Shown here: positions 8,945 through 20,526 of the stretch, in pieces
Numbering within the stretch: position 1 is the first letter of the stretch
Layout: each line of letters opens with the position of its first letter
NCBI RefSeq assembly: GCF_003315205.1
Contig: NZ_QNRR01000008.1
Span: 124,001 to 188,000, forward strand
Source of the DNA: Roseimicrobium gellanilyticum
Lineage (GTDB): Bacteria > Verrucomicrobiota > Verrucomicrobiia > Verrucomicrobiales > Verrucomicrobiaceae
Direction: 5' to 3'
DNA length: 64,000 nucleotides
Program-made: the position numbers and the translations under genes
Notes under the pieces: model-generated
Databases searched by the model: none
Seen by the model: the letters and a program-made list of their open reading frames with translations, nothing else
What the model was told of the DNA's origin: nothing

Positions 8945-9175
8945 GCGGGGCTGGCTTTTCCGAAAACTCGGGCGATCCTGGACCGTACTCATGATGACGG
9001 TGTTGCGCTCTGCGTGACCCGTCATGTCTGCCGTGCGGCAGCGGGCGCGGTTTTTGGCCGCGCCTCTTTCGTCTCCGAGGAATGCTTCGTGCTGAGCGTG
9101 TTCCCGGTGCGGAGGCTGCTGCATGGTGGAAGTGCCCTCATCCCGTGCCTGCCCCCCAGCCTCTGCGATTGCCTC

Positions 9176-11995
9176 ATGCCCAAGTTCCGCTCCATTTCCC
9201 TGCTCCTCGTGACCGCCAGCCTCTCCCCGGCCTGGTGCGCGCCCTTGATGGCGCAAGCGCAACCACAAGCCCAGGTGGCACAGGCGCAGTCAGAGCGTGG
9301 GAAGGAGACCTTTGACAAGAAGGTGATGCCGGTGCTGCAGCAGTACTGCTGGGACTGCCACGGTGATGGGATGGACAAGGGCAACTTCGCCCTGGACAAG
9401 CACGCCGACTACAAGGCGATGATGGCGGACAAGAAGTTCTGGGACAATGTGCGCGAGCACGTGGACACGCACGTGATGCCTCCCGAGAACAAAGACCAGC
9501 CCACCAACGAGGAACGCGACGCCATCACGAAGTGGATCGAAGACGATGTCTTCTGGGTGGACCCGAAGCGTCCGGATCCGGGCCACATCACGCTCCGCCG
9601 CTTGAATCGCGTGGAGTACAACAACACGATCCGCGACATCTTCCGCGTAGACTCACGTCCCGCGACTGCCTTCCCGCCAGACGACACCGGCTACGGCTAT
9701 GACAACATCGGTGATGTACTCAGCCTCTCGCCGCTGCTCATGGAGAAATACATGAAGGCCGCTCGCAAGGTGGCGGAAGACTCCATCTGGACCAAGCCAC
9801 CCACCCGACTGGTGCGTGAGCTCGGTGCGGGCAAGTTCGATGACCCCAATGAGATCAGCGACCGCTTGGAAGACCAGACACGCAGCATCTTCAGCAATGG
9901 GGACATCGAGGCCAGGGTGGAAATGCCGACGGCGGGAGTTTTTCGCGCGTCATTGACGGTGTCTGCAACCCAGGCAGGTCCTGAGAAGGCCAAGCTGGCC
10001 GTGCTGGTGGATGGCAAGGAGTTGCGCCAGCTCGAAGTGAGCGCGGATCTGAATGATGCCAGCGACAGCAAGAAGTGGCAGACCTTCCACTTCGACCTGC
10101 CGATGGAGAAGGGCCAGCGCAAGGTGGCAGTGCGTTTCCTGAACGACTATTTCGACGAAAAGGAACAGGACCCCAAGCGCAAGGATCGCAATGTCTTCCT
10201 GGACAGCCTCGATCTGCGCGGACCCATCCGGTTTCAGTCCGGTGAGCAGTCAAAATTCCTCGACTGGCTGTGCGAGGGACAACGCTTGCAGGGCAGGAGT
10301 CTGAGCCTGCGCGGGACGGACTTTGATGCCAGCGGCCCCGGTGTGGGTGGGGACAGCAGCACGGTCTATCTGAGTGGCAATGGATATGTGCATCGCGCGG
10401 TGGAGATTCCCGAGGACGGCAAGTACAAGGTGCGGCTGCGGGTGAGCGCGAATCAGGCAGGGCCAGAGAAGGCGAAGCTCAAGGTGAACCTGGGTGAGAT
10501 GGACTTTGGCGTGCGTGAGATCGCCGTGAAAAGCATCGACGACTCTGAGGAGTGGGTGTTCGAGCCTGTCTTGAAAAAGGGCACGCATGAGCTGCGCATT
10601 GAATTCCTGAATGACTTCTACGGAGGCGCTGGTCAGGATCGCAATGCCGTGGTCCAGGAGGTGGTCGTCGAGACCACGGGGGACAAGAAGCTGCTGGCGA
10701 ACCGCGAGACTGTGCGCAAGTGGATCGATATGCTGGGCTTCCGCATTTTCCGCCGCCCTCTTGAGCAGGTGGATGCTGACAAGCTCAATACGATGACGGA
10801 CATGGTCTTTGCCGATGGTGGCAGCGCGATGGATGCGCTGAAGCTGGTGACTGAGGCCTTGCTTTGCTCACCGAAGTTCCTTTTCCGCGGAGGTGCTGAA
10901 CCCATGGGCGTCGCAGAGAATGGAAGTGCACCGGTGGATGAGTTCACCCTCGCTTCGCGCCTGTCTTATTTCCTGTGGTCGAGCTGCCCGGATGAAGAGC
11001 TGCTGAAGCTCGCCTCCGCCGGAGAGCTTCGCAAGAACCTACCCGCGCAAGTGACACGCATGATTGGTGACTGGAAGGCTTATTCCATGGCGGAGAACTT
11101 TGCCGGTCAGTGGCTGCAGCTTCGCAATATCGATCTCGTGGCGCCGAACCGCCGTCTTTTCCCCGAGTTCGAAGGGGGCATTGGTGGGGAGATGAAGCGG
11201 GAGTCGCTGACGTATTTCGACCACATCTTCCGCGAGAATCGCAGCGTGCTGGAGTTCCTCGACAGCGACTACACGTTCCTGAATGAGAAGCTCGCGCGCT
11301 TCTATGGCATCCAGGGTGTGAAAGGGAAGGAGTTCCGCAAGGTGTCGCTGGAAGGCACACCGCGTGGCGGCATCCTCACCCATGGCAGTGTTTTGACGCT
11401 GACCTCGCATCCGAACCGCACGTCACCCGTGAAGCGCGGTCAGTTCGTGCTGGAGAACATCCTTGGCACCCCGCCGCCACCCGCGCCTCAGAACGTGCCG
11501 GCCTTTGGCGAAGATCGCGGACGCAAAGTGGAGGGCACCCTGCGCCAGAGGTTCGAAGCGCACCGTGCCAACCCAAGCTGCGCGAGCTGCCACGCCTTCC
11601 TGGACCCCATGGGCTTCGCCTTGGAGAACTACGATGCCATCGGCCGCTGGCGCGATACGGACAACCGCCAGCCGATTGATGCGACTGGAAAGCTCCTTAC
11701 CGGCCAGGCCTTCAATGGCGCGAAGGAACTGCGCAAGGTGCTGGTGGAAGCGCGCAAGAATGAGTTCACCAAGTGCCTCACGGAAAACATGCTCACCTAT
11801 GCGTTGGGTCGTGGTCTGGACTATCCGGACAAGCCCTTCGTGAAGGAGATGGTGAAGAACTCCGCCGCCAGTGGTTACAAGTTCCAGGACATCGTCCTCG
11901 GCGTCATCCAAAGCCCGCCCTTCCAGCGCATGCGTGTTGGTGGAGAAGGGAAGAAGGTGGCGGAGGGTGGAACTGGTGGGACGGTGGCGAAGTAG
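9176..11995 (+). CDS. Exported DUF1592/DUF1588/DUF1585 planctomycete-type cytochrome c protein
   Basis: A 939-residue protein. The start at 9176 gives a signal peptide ending near PLMAQA. Domains in order: a planctomycete-type cytochrome c segment with CWDCH heme motif (about residue 56-60) and distal MPPENKDQP, DUF1587 (HITLRRLNRVEYNNTIRDI), two carbohydrate-binding-like beta domains (about 230-330 and 365-500), DUF1595, DUF1592 (ASRLSYFLWSSCPDEELL), DUF1588 and DUF1585 with CASCH and DPMGFALENYDAIGRWR. Proteins of this type are abundant in Planctomycetes and Verrucomicrobia and are usually paired with a DUF1552 gene. Here that partner type is found only 33 kb away. Function is unknown; a role in extracellular polymer metabolism or surface redox is often suggested. 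The reading frame is open for 162 bases upstream of the chosen start. Confidence 0.9.
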   Translation: MPKFRSISLLLVTASLSPAWCAPLMAQAQPQAQVAQAQSERGKETFDKKVMPVLQQYCWDCHGDGMDKGNFALDKHADYKAMMADKKFWDNVREHVDTHVMPPENKDQPTNEERDAITKWIEDDVFWVDPKRPDPGHITLRRLNRVEYNNTIRDIFRVDSRPATAFPPDDTGYGYDNIGDVLSLSPLLMEKYMKAARKVAEDSIWTKPPTRLVRELGAGKFDDPNEISDRLEDQTRSIFSNGDIEARVEMPTAGVFRASLTVSATQAGPEKAKLAVLVDGKELRQLEVSADLNDASDSKKWQTFHFDLPMEKGQRKVAVRFLNDYFDEKEQDPKRKDRNVFLDSLDLRGPIRFQSGEQSKFLDWLCEGQRLQGRSLSLRGTDFDASGPGVGGDSSTVYLSGNGYVHRAVEIPEDGKYKVRLRVSANQAGPEKAKLKVNLGEMDFGVREIAVKSIDDSEEWVFEPVLKKGTHELRIEFLNDFYGGAGQDRNAVVQEVVVETTGDKKLLANRETVRKWIDMLGFRIFRRPLEQVDADKLNTMTDMVFADGGSAMDALKLVTEALLCSPKFLFRGGAEPMGVAENGSAPVDEFTLASRLSYFLWSSCPDEELLKLASAGELRKNLPAQVTRMIGDWKAYSMAENFAGQWLQLRNIDLVAPNRRLFPEFEGGIGGEMKRESLTYFDHIFRENRSVLEFLDSDYTFLNEKLARFYGIQGVKGKEFRKVSLEGTPRGGILTHGSVLTLTSHPNRTSPVKRGQFVLENILGTPPPPAPQNVPAFGEDRGRKVEGTLRQRFEAHRANPSCASCHAFLDPMGFALENYDAIGRWRDTDNRQPIDATGKLLTGQAFNGAKELRKVLVEARKNEFTKCLTENMLTYALGRGLDYPDKPFVKEMVKNSAASGYKFQDIVLGVIQSPPFQRMRVGGEGKKVAEGGTGGTVAK

Positions 11996-12167
11996 TGAAT
12001 GGTGGGGGAGACTGCCTGCAATGTAGATGGCTTTTCCACAAGCCATTTGGTGAGTCTTGCGTGGCGCTATCGATCAATATCCATGTCATAAGCCGGCCTT
12101 TCGAGATTCGGGTACATTCGCTGGGGTATTTGCGTCGCAGGACGAAATGTTGGAAAGTGCCGCGGGT

Positions 12168-12253
12168 TCGAGTGTCACTTCGTGACACGACGGGATTCTA
12201 CACCAACCCGGCCTTGAAAGGCCGGGCTAAGACACGGTCGTCGCTCCGCGACT
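12168..12253 (+). repeat. Three-hairpin REP-like element, copy A
   Basis: Three stem-loops in a row: TGTCACTTCGTGACA (12173-12187), CCCGGCCTTGAAAGGCCGGG (12207-12226) and GTCGCTCCGCGAC (12240-12252). Spacers are 19 and 13 bases. The first and third stems are nearly the same sequence. Confidence 0.85.
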
Positions 12254-12553
12254 GGAGCATCCATTCAAATCTTACGCCGACACCGTTTCCCGCCCGCCCA
12301 GCCAGATTATGCTGGAATAGTCTCTCCACAGCCTCTTGCACACCCTGTAATAGGTGAGTCACCAGATATGGCAGCGTACGCGTATCGCTGCATTGGTATT
12401 GTAGTTGGATTGCTTTGACTCGTGGAGTGGAAGTTGTGTGCTGGCACAGCCCTGCTCCGGGACCGATGAGGCTGGATTTTTCCAACTTTGTGCCATCTGG
12501 GTTTGATATTTTTCCATTCATGGTTGAGTCACACGCTTCACGGTGCAAGGATT

Positions 12554-12640
12554 CAGTCGCGAAGCGACGACCGTGTCTTAGCCCGGCCTTTCAAGGCCGG
12601 GTAGATGAAGGAGCCCATTGTGTCGCGAAGCGACACTCGA
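12554..12640 (-). repeat. Three-hairpin REP-like element, copy B
   Basis: The reverse complement of copy A, with stems at 12556-12568, 12582-12601 and 12621-12635 and the same 13- and 19-base spacers. It ends 16 bases before the transposase start codon, so it lies in the 5' region of that gene. Confidence 0.85.
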
Positions 12641-12656
12641 ACCGCCAGCCACAACC

Positions 12657-13109
12657 ATGGCCTCTACGTTCCACAATCTCAATGTCCATGTCATTTGGAG
12701 TACCAAAGAGCGAGTTCCTTGGGTTACGCAGGATATTGAGCAACGTGTTTGGGAGTATATCGCTGGGGTTGCCCGTCAGAAGCGCATGACCCCGATTTGT
12801 ATCGGTGGTTGTGACGACCATGTTCATGCGCTTCTCCGGTTACCTGCCAATCTCGACACAAGCAAAGCGATTCAGCTTATCAAAGGCTCATCCTCGAAAT
12901 GGATTCACGAGGTGTTTCCTCACCTGCGGGCATTCCGATGGCAGGATGGGTTTGGCGCGTTCTCAGTCGCACAGTCTGGAATTCCTGCGGTGTTCAAATA
13001 CATCAAGAACCAGCGGGCACACCATCGTAAGAAGACTTTCCAGGAAGAGTATGTGGAGTTTTTGATAAAAAACGAAATCGATTTCGACGAGGACCACCTT
13101 TGGGATTGA
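12657..13109 (+). CDS. REP-associated tyrosine transposase (IS200/IS605 Y1 family)
   Basis: A 150-residue single-domain HUH transposase. It carries the metal-binding HUH motif H55-V-H57 within CDDHVHALLRLP and the catalytic tyrosine Y115 in VFKYIKNQ, plus the conserved opening FHNLNVHVIWSTK. Enzymes of this family cut single-stranded DNA next to hairpins and join it through a 5'-phosphotyrosine. The gene looks intact. The ATG at 12657 (MASTFHN) fits the family's N-terminus; the frame extends upstream into the flanking hairpin element, which is not coding. Its substrates are most likely the three-hairpin elements flanking it. No second orf (tnpB/fanzor type) is present. Confidence 0.9.
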   Translation: MASTFHNLNVHVIWSTKERVPWVTQDIEQRVWEYIAGVARQKRMTPICIGGCDDHVHALLRLPANLDTSKAIQLIKGSSSKWIHEVFPHLRAFRWQDGFGAFSVAQSGIPAVFKYIKNQRAHHRKKTFQEEYVEFLIKNEIDFDEDHLWD

Positions 13110-13136
13110 GGATGCACGTTTTGGGTGGGCAGACGG

Positions 13137-13224
13137 TTCGGGTGTCGCTTCGCGACACAATGATGTTGCCCACCTACCCGGCCTTGAAAGGCCGGGCTAA
13201 GACTCGATCGTCGCTTCGCGACTG
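13137..13224 (+). repeat. Three-hairpin REP-like element, copy C
   Basis: Same orientation as copy A, with stems at 13143-13157, 13177-13196 and 13210-13222. It begins 28 bases after the transposase stop codon. The central stem is identical in all three copies. Confidence 0.85.
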
Positions 13225-13395
13225 CGGAATGTCCTCAAGAGCGAATACATTATCAGGGGTGGATTGGGGCTCGCGTCGAATCTCACCACAGTAAGTGTGG
13301 GCCGCTTGGTCTTCCAAGGGTTGCATGCGTGTAAATCAAGATCGCTCGATGGAGAGGGTCTGCTGAAGGCTCTTGCCGAACCTGCTGTCTTCTTC

Positions 13396-16300
13396 CTACA
13401 CCTTCGAAAGCTGCCTCCTCAATGCGATCATCAAGGTGGTGATTACCAGAACGAGGCCGAAGACGATGATGAAGAAATTCATCCACAGGGTGCTGATCTT
13501 GAATTCTTCGTACCAGGGCCTCTTTGGAATCGGCGTGTCGCGGGTGAGCTCGGTGTGGCCTTCGACCGGGGTGGCGTCGCCGAAAAGGCGATAGGTCTTC
13601 ACGGTGCCGAAAAAGACATTGGGGCTCTCCTTGCGACGGTAGTCTTCGCGCTCCATCTCGGCCTTGTTCACGAGGTCGAGCACCTTTTGATTCACGTAGA
13701 TTTCGTCGGCGCTCACACCTTTCTTGGAGCGGGCGTCCAGCAGGGAGGGATCGAGGCGTCCGGTCTGGAGTCCTTTGCGGATGAGCGCGAGTCGTTCGGC
13801 GACGACATTGGCGTCTTCACCGCTGAGGCCGGAGACCACGGCGAGCGCCTGCTTCGCCAGGTCCAGATCCTTGCGCTGCTGTTCGGTCAGAGGGATGTGC
13901 CGCGGTAGATCCGCGAGCGCCTGGATGCGATCCTCCAACTGGGATTGGGCCACGGAGAGAGGGTTGAGCTTCGCCTGGGAGATGATGGCGCTCTCATAGC
14001 TCCAGCGAAGCGGCATGAAGTGGCAGATGAAGGGGACCTTGAGCTTGCTGGCGGGCTCGGCTTCCTGGCCTTCCTTTTTCTCCACCCAGTGACGGATGGA
14101 ATAGACGAAGTCCAGATTGCGGTTCATCTCCTCGTACTTGATCAAGGCACCACCGAGGATGATCTGCGGAATCAGAAGCAGGGGAATGATGTTCAGCGCG
14201 GTGCGGATGTCGTGTACCAGCGTGGAAACGAGCAATCCCAAACACGCACCTGTCAGCGACGTGAGGAACATCCAGAAACAGTGGATGAGGAACATCTCAC
14301 GCAGCTCCAGAATCGCGTTCCCAATGATGAGGTAGATGACGCACTGGATGAGCGAGAAGGCCGAGAGGGACAGAATCTTCCCCGTGACGTAGTAGCCGAT
14401 GCGCAGGTTGTGATTGCGCTCGCGATTCAGCATGTGCCGGTCGCGGATGATTTCATCCGCGCTGTTTGTCAGGCCCAGGAACATGGCCACTACCAGCGTG
14501 AGGAAGAGGTAGCTGGGAATGTGGAAGGCACTCGCGAAGGTGTAGCTGTCATCCTCCGAGTACCGCAGCACCATGGAGATGAGGATGGCCAGCATGGGCG
14601 CCTCCAGCAGCGTGGTGAGCAGGTTGGCGCGGTTGCGCAGCTTGCTCAGGAAGGCGCGCTTGATCATCGTGGCCAGCAGCAGCCCTTCCTCCCGCAACGT
14701 GTGGCGGGGTGGCTTGGGCAGCTTGCGATGACCCGAGAGGGCTTCGAGCCGGCTGTGATCCTGATCCCGCCGTGTCTCCTGCTGGGAGACACTGCGCAGC
14801 AGCACGTGTGTCTGGAAGCGATCACGCCAGAAGTTTGGCGGGAAACGACGAGCCGGAACGAGGTGGCCATCCGCCGTCTGTTCGTGGATGACATCGCCGC
14901 TGATGTCTCGCAGCGGTGTTTCGAGCACGTCGAACACGAGGTCAGGAGTCACGATGTCCGGCAGGGCGAGGTCACCACCCATGCGGCTGCCATTTCCAGC
15001 CTGCCCCGTTTCTTCACAATAGGCGCCCCAGAAGTATTCCAGCATGCCCTGTGGCGTGCCGAAGAAGGCCATCTTCCCGCCCTTGTCGAGCAGCAGGGCC
15101 TTGTCGAACATCTGCAGCAGCTTCATGCTCGGCTGGTGGATCGAGCAGAGCACGATCTTGTTGCGCGCCAGTGAGCGGATGAGCTCCAACACGTGCTCGG
15201 AGTCCTTCGAGGACAGCCCGGACGTGGGCTCGTCAAAGAGGTACACGTCGGCAATGCCGATCATGTCGAGACCAGCGTTGAGGCGCTTGCGTTCGCCACC
15301 GCTCAGGTGCTTCTGCTCGGGCGTGCCGGCGAGGCGATGGCGCAGCTCGTTGAGGCCGAGCTCCACCAGCTTTGAATCCACGCGTTTGCGGCGCTCTTCC
15401 GCGGGCAGGTGGGGACAGCGCACGGCCACGGAGTAGTCCAGGTTCTCCTGCACCTTCAGCAGGGCGTCGAAGGCATCCTCCTGGGGGATGTAGGCGATGT
15501 AGGGCGTGAGATTGGGCAGGCTTCCGTACAGGGGGAAGCCATTCATCAGGATGTCGCCCACCTTCGGCTTGAGCTGGCCGCCCAGCACGCGCAGCAGCGT
15601 GCTCTTGCCACAGCCGCTGGGGCCCATGACGCAGATCATCTCACCGCGACGCGCCATGAGGCTGATGCCATCGAGCGCGGAACCCTGCCCGCCGTAGCGG
15701 TGGCCGACTTCGCGCAGTTCCACGTGGCGGATGACGTTGCGCTCCTCTTCGATGATGCGGTCCGCGAAATGGCAGCGCAGATACTGGCCTTCACCGAGGG
15801 TGAGTGTATCGCCATCATTGAGGTGGGCACGTTCTTTGATGACAATGCTCCCCACGTAGATGGGCCGGTCGGAACGGAGAATCTCCAGTGTGCCGGTCTT
15901 CTCCTCGTAGTCGCAGACAATCTTCAGCAGGATCTCACCCTCGCCGTCCTGGGAGAGAAGGATGTCACCTTCCTCCAGCAGGTCGGGATTGTTGGAGACG
16001 AGGTAGGTGTTGCGGCTGCCTTCGAGCCGGAACTGCTCGCCGAACTCTCGAGCGCGCCGGCGCAGCTCTTGAAGCGAGATTTCCACCTCGCCCTTTGCGA
16101 TGAGCTTGTCCTCGATGGACGCCTCGATCTTCGTGCCTTCCTTGAGGCGGCGGCCGTTGACCTTGGCGTCCGTATCGCGCAGTGCCTCGATGGTCACGCC
16201 GAGGCCGAAGCTGATGCGCAGGTTCGTGTTGCGATTGCGTGTCTGGGAGATTTCCGCGCTGCCTTCTTCCGTCAGCGTCAGGTAGAGCTGCGTCCCGGTG

Positions 16301-17127
16301 AGATTCTTCTTGGCGTTGAAGTAGCCGGTGAGATCCGCGTAATCGAGGGAGATGTCCTCCAGCACCACGCGCTCGCCCTGATAGAGGCGGGAGAAATCTC
16401 CCGGCTTGAGCGTGCGGCTGCGCACCAGCACTGGCACTGCGCCGGTGTTCTTCAGCAGCATGAGGTTCTGGTACCGGAAGGCGGCCACGGAGCACGCGGC
16501 ACTCAGCGACCGCAGCAGCACATCACAGGGCTCGGCTGATGCAATCCGGAGCATCTCCAGCGGCTGGCCCGCTTTTCCGGAGAAGTCACCTTCCTCAGAG
16601 GGTTTGTCGTCGGCGTTGAGCTGATAGACGATGTCGATGGCCTGGGCGGCAATGCCCAGATTCGTCATGAAAAGGTAGAATTCGACGAGTTGCTGCCTGG
16701 AATTGTCCGAGCGGGAGATGAGCAGGTAGAGCTGTACTCCGAGCAGGATTTTCTGCTCCATGGAGAGCGTCCGGCTCAGTTCGCGGGCGCGGGCGCTGAG
16801 GTCCTGCGGTTTTTGCAGCGCCTCAAAGTAGATGCGACGAAGCTCGGAGTAGATGGCCTCCGGGTAGTCGTACCGCATGAAACCGAGGCTGGAGTCGATT
16901 TCCTCCTCCATGACCGAGCCGTCGATCTTGGAGAACCCGGCAAAGACCTCCATGAGCACCGGCAGCATGGTGTGGGAGGTGGAGTCCACCGGCAGGCCCT
17001 GCAGCTTCCGCAGCGTCCTGCGCCACCAGGGCATGCGCGCGCCCAGTGCCGGGGTGCGCGCAGCGCGCGCCGGTCTGTGGGGGCGCTGCTGGGTGGAGAG
17101 CGAGGGCTCGACGGGGGGAGGGGGCAT
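13396..17127 (-). CDS. ABCG-type ABC transporter with TerB-like and FHA-like N-terminal region
   Basis: A 1243-residue protein if the ATG at 17127 is used; a GTG at 17202 would add 25 residues. Domains in order: a TerB-like helical segment (about 35-175), a long middle region (about 190-400) including short beta-rich stretches, an FHA-like region (about 420-455), an ABC ATPase with Walker A GPSGCGKST (about 502-510), signature LSGGE (about 608) and Walker B VYLFDEPTSGL (about 629), then an ABC2-type membrane domain with six hydrophobic segments, the last at the extreme C-terminus. A large soluble insert separates the fifth and sixth segments. ATPase followed by membrane domain in one chain is the ABCG (White/eye pigment) half-transporter order. 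The ABC motifs are complete, so it should hydrolyse ATP. Substrate unknown. Divergent from ftsH. Confidence 0.85.
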   Translation of the reverse strand: MPPPPVEPSLSTQQRPHRPARAARTPALGARMPWWRRTLRKLQGLPVDSTSHTMLPVLMEVFAGFSKIDGSVMEEEIDSSLGFMRYDYPEAIYSELRRIYFEALQKPQDLSARARELSRTLSMEQKILLGVQLYLLISRSDNSRQQLVEFYLFMTNLGIAAQAIDIVYQLNADDKPSEEGDFSGKAGQPLEMLRIASAEPCDVLLRSLSAACSVAAFRYQNLMLLKNTGAVPVLVRSRTLKPGDFSRLYQGERVVLEDISLDYADLTGYFNAKKNLTGTQLYLTLTEEGSAEISQTRNRNTNLRISFGLGVTIEALRDTDAKVNGRRLKEGTKIEASIEDKLIAKGEVEISLQELRRRAREFGEQFRLEGSRNTYLVSNNPDLLEEGDILLSQDGEGEILLKIVCDYEEKTGTLEILRSDRPIYVGSIVIKERAHLNDGDTLTLGEGQYLRCHFADRIIEEERNVIRHVELREVGHRYGGQGSALDGISLMARRGEMICVMGPSGCGKSTLLRVLGGQLKPKVGDILMNGFPLYGSLPNLTPYIAYIPQEDAFDALLKVQENLDYSVAVRCPHLPAEERRKRVDSKLVELGLNELRHRLAGTPEQKHLSGGERKRLNAGLDMIGIADVYLFDEPTSGLSSKDSEHVLELIRSLARNKIVLCSIHQPSMKLLQMFDKALLLDKGGKMAFFGTPQGMLEYFWGAYCEETGQAGNGSRMGGDLALPDIVTPDLVFDVLETPLRDISGDVIHEQTADGHLVPARRFPPNFWRDRFQTHVLLRSVSQQETRRDQDHSRLEALSGHRKLPKPPRHTLREEGLLLATMIKRAFLSKLRNRANLLTTLLEAPMLAILISMVLRYSEDDSYTFASAFHIPSYLFLTLVVAMFLGLTNSADEIIRDRHMLNRERNHNLRIGYYVTGKILSLSAFSLIQCVIYLIIGNAILELREMFLIHCFWMFLTSLTGACLGLLVSTLVHDIRTALNIIPLLLIPQIILGGALIKYEEMNRNLDFVYSIRHWVEKKEGQEAEPASKLKVPFICHFMPLRWSYESAIISQAKLNPLSVAQSQLEDRIQALADLPRHIPLTEQQRKDLDLAKQALAVVSGLSGEDANVVAERLALIRKGLQTGRLDPSLLDARSKKGVSADEIYVNQKVLDLVNKAEMEREDYRRKESPNVFFGTVKTYRLFGDATPVEGHTELTRDTPIPKRPWYEEFKISTLWMNFFIIVFGLVLVITTLMIALRRQLSKV

Positions 17128-17351
17128 GTAGCGGTACTTTGGCACCGTAGGCGCGCGGAGTGAAGTAACAAGCTGCAAGTTCCAGTGTTCCAAGGAGTCC
17201 ACGCCGCCATTGCCGTGCGTAACGTCTCATGCAGGAAATCCAGAGTTCCTGCGGCGTGCCCCTCCACGGAATTCTCACCCCCGCCACTTTCCTTTGCCAC
17301 GCCCGTTTGGGGGTGTATCATCTCCGTTGAATCGTTTTTTCTTAGACTCTC

Positions 17352-19472
<2,121 letters not shown>

Positions 19473-19506
19473 GGCTCGGCGTTTCACGCACAGGATACAT
19501 TTGTTG

Positions 19507-19537
19507 AATCGGCGGGTGGCAACACCCGCCGATTTTT
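19507..19537 (+). terminator. Rho-independent terminator of ftsH
   Basis: A GC-rich inverted repeat AATCGGCGGGTG / CACCCGCCGATT with a 4-base loop, followed by a T-run, 34 bases after the ftsH stop. Confidence 0.85.
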
Positions 19538-19585
19538 CGTTTGGAGATCAGGAGCAGTCTGCTGGAGAGCGGTCAGGCGTCCTGA

Positions 19586-19981
19586 TCAGCCAGCGGCGCC
19601 CGTGGAATCATTCTGGGCATCGAGCGTGGTGTGGATGTCTCCGAAGTCATGCAGGCCGATGTTCAGGCGGCAACTGTCGGGGTGCATGAACACTCCGAAA
19701 CGCTCGACGGCGTGCCCGGGTGAACTCGGCAACATTTCGAGGAATATCGGACTGGGCGTTGGCTGATGAGCGGTGCGCAATAGCGCCGTGGCCAAACCAA
19801 TCGTGCCTTCACGTGAGAGTATCAGGTTAACCATGTGGTTGGACGCATTGGGTACCCGGCGCCACATCCCGTTTGTTTTCTCACTGACTTGAACCTGCAC
19901 GATGTTCCGGCACTGTTCGGCGTAGTCCTCGCATTCGTCAGGCTCTTCCAGGGGGATGGTAAAGGTGATGGTTTCGCTCAT
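19586..19981 (-). CDS. Hypothetical protein
   Basis: A 131-residue soluble acidic protein with no family I recognise. It contains short beta-like stretches (ETITFTIPL, NIVQVQVSE, MVNLILSREG) and ends in a polar tail. The start at 19981 is preferred because GGAGG lies 11 bases upstream; an upstream codon would add 14 residues. It is convergent with ftsH and divergent from the next small gene. Confidence 0.5.
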   Translation of the reverse strand: MSETITFTIPLEEPDECEDYAEQCRNIVQVQVSEKTNGMWRRVPNASNHMVNLILSREGTIGLATALLRTAHQPTPSPIFLEMLPSSPGHAVERFGVFMHPDSCRLNIGLHDFGDIHTTLDAQNDSTGAAG

Positions 19982-20109
19982 AGGCAGGTCATCCTCCGTT
20001 TCATTTTCTAGCTTGAACCACATCTCCGGTACAAGCTTGGTGGCGCCACTTCTTTTGCATTGAGAGTTCCACTTGGTGGACCGTAAGTTCCGGCAACTCC
20101 CTTCCGCCC

Positions 20110-20526
20110 ATGCCGAAGTTCTTCCACATCCGCTCCGCCAAGTTCCCGGTGCTGCCCGGTGAGGAGGAGGAAATCGTGAACCCGGACACGTATGGCAAAG
20201 CCTTCGCCACCTTCATCCGCGACGGATTGCTCCAGCGCGGGTGGAACAGTCCCTTCCTCTGCTGTGAAGACTGGGGCTGGTGGATCGAGATGCAATTGCC
20301 GGACACTTCCTTTGGCATCTGTTGCTATCGGCAAGGTGAAGACAATGGGGAGTGCGACCTGATCTGCTCGCCGAGTCCGGATTCAGACAAAAAGTGGAGC
20401 TGGAAGAAATTCCGGCGCGTGAACATTGGTCCGGACCTTCGCCGTCTGGAGGCGGATCTGGAGAGTCTGTTCCGCGAGGATCCGGAAATCCAGTGGATGG
20501 GGAAGCTGGATGAGATGCCGTGGTGA
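20110..20526 (+). CDS. Conserved-looking hypothetical protein
   Basis: A 138-residue soluble protein, rich in Trp (six of the residues between 45 and 138 plus the last residue) with paired Cys (LCCEDWG, GICCYRQG). The opening KFFHIRSAKFPVLPGEEEE and the segment WWIEMQLPDTSFGICCY suggest a small alpha/beta fold. I recognise no named family. It stands alone between a divergent hypothetical gene and a convergent lipoprotein gene. Confidence 0.6.
   Translation: MPKFFHIRSAKFPVLPGEEEEIVNPDTYGKAFATFIRDGLLQRGWNSPFLCCEDWGWWIEMQLPDTSFGICCYRQGEDNGECDLICSPSPDSDKKWSWKKFRRVNIGPDLRRLEADLESLFREDPEIQWMGKLDEMPW

Larger units (their letters stand above)
11996..12656. other. Intergenic region holding two inverted three-hairpin elements
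   Basis: This 661-base stretch between the DUF1592 gene and the transposase has no convincing gene. It carries element A (12168-12253) and element B (12554-12640) in opposite orientation. The first 170 bases and the 300 bases between the elements show no recognisable feature. Confidence 0.6.
12554..13224 (+). mobile_element. RAYT locus: IS200-like transposase between inverted REP-like elements B and C
   Basis: A single-domain Y1 transposase gene (12657-13109) flanked by oppositely oriented three-hairpin elements. This is the layout expected of REP-associated tyrosine transposases (RAYTs), which are domesticated IS200 relatives. No target duplication is expected for this mechanism and none is seen. 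Confidence 0.75.

Noticed and set aside
8945-9175. An N-terminal extension of the DUF1592 gene from 9014
   Set aside because: The additional 54 residues lack similarity, and the start at 9176 gives a clean signal peptide.
12160-12180. A GGTTCGAGT motif as a tRNA T-arm
   Set aside because: It lies at the edge of the hairpin element A, with no cloverleaf around it. I found no tRNA in the window.
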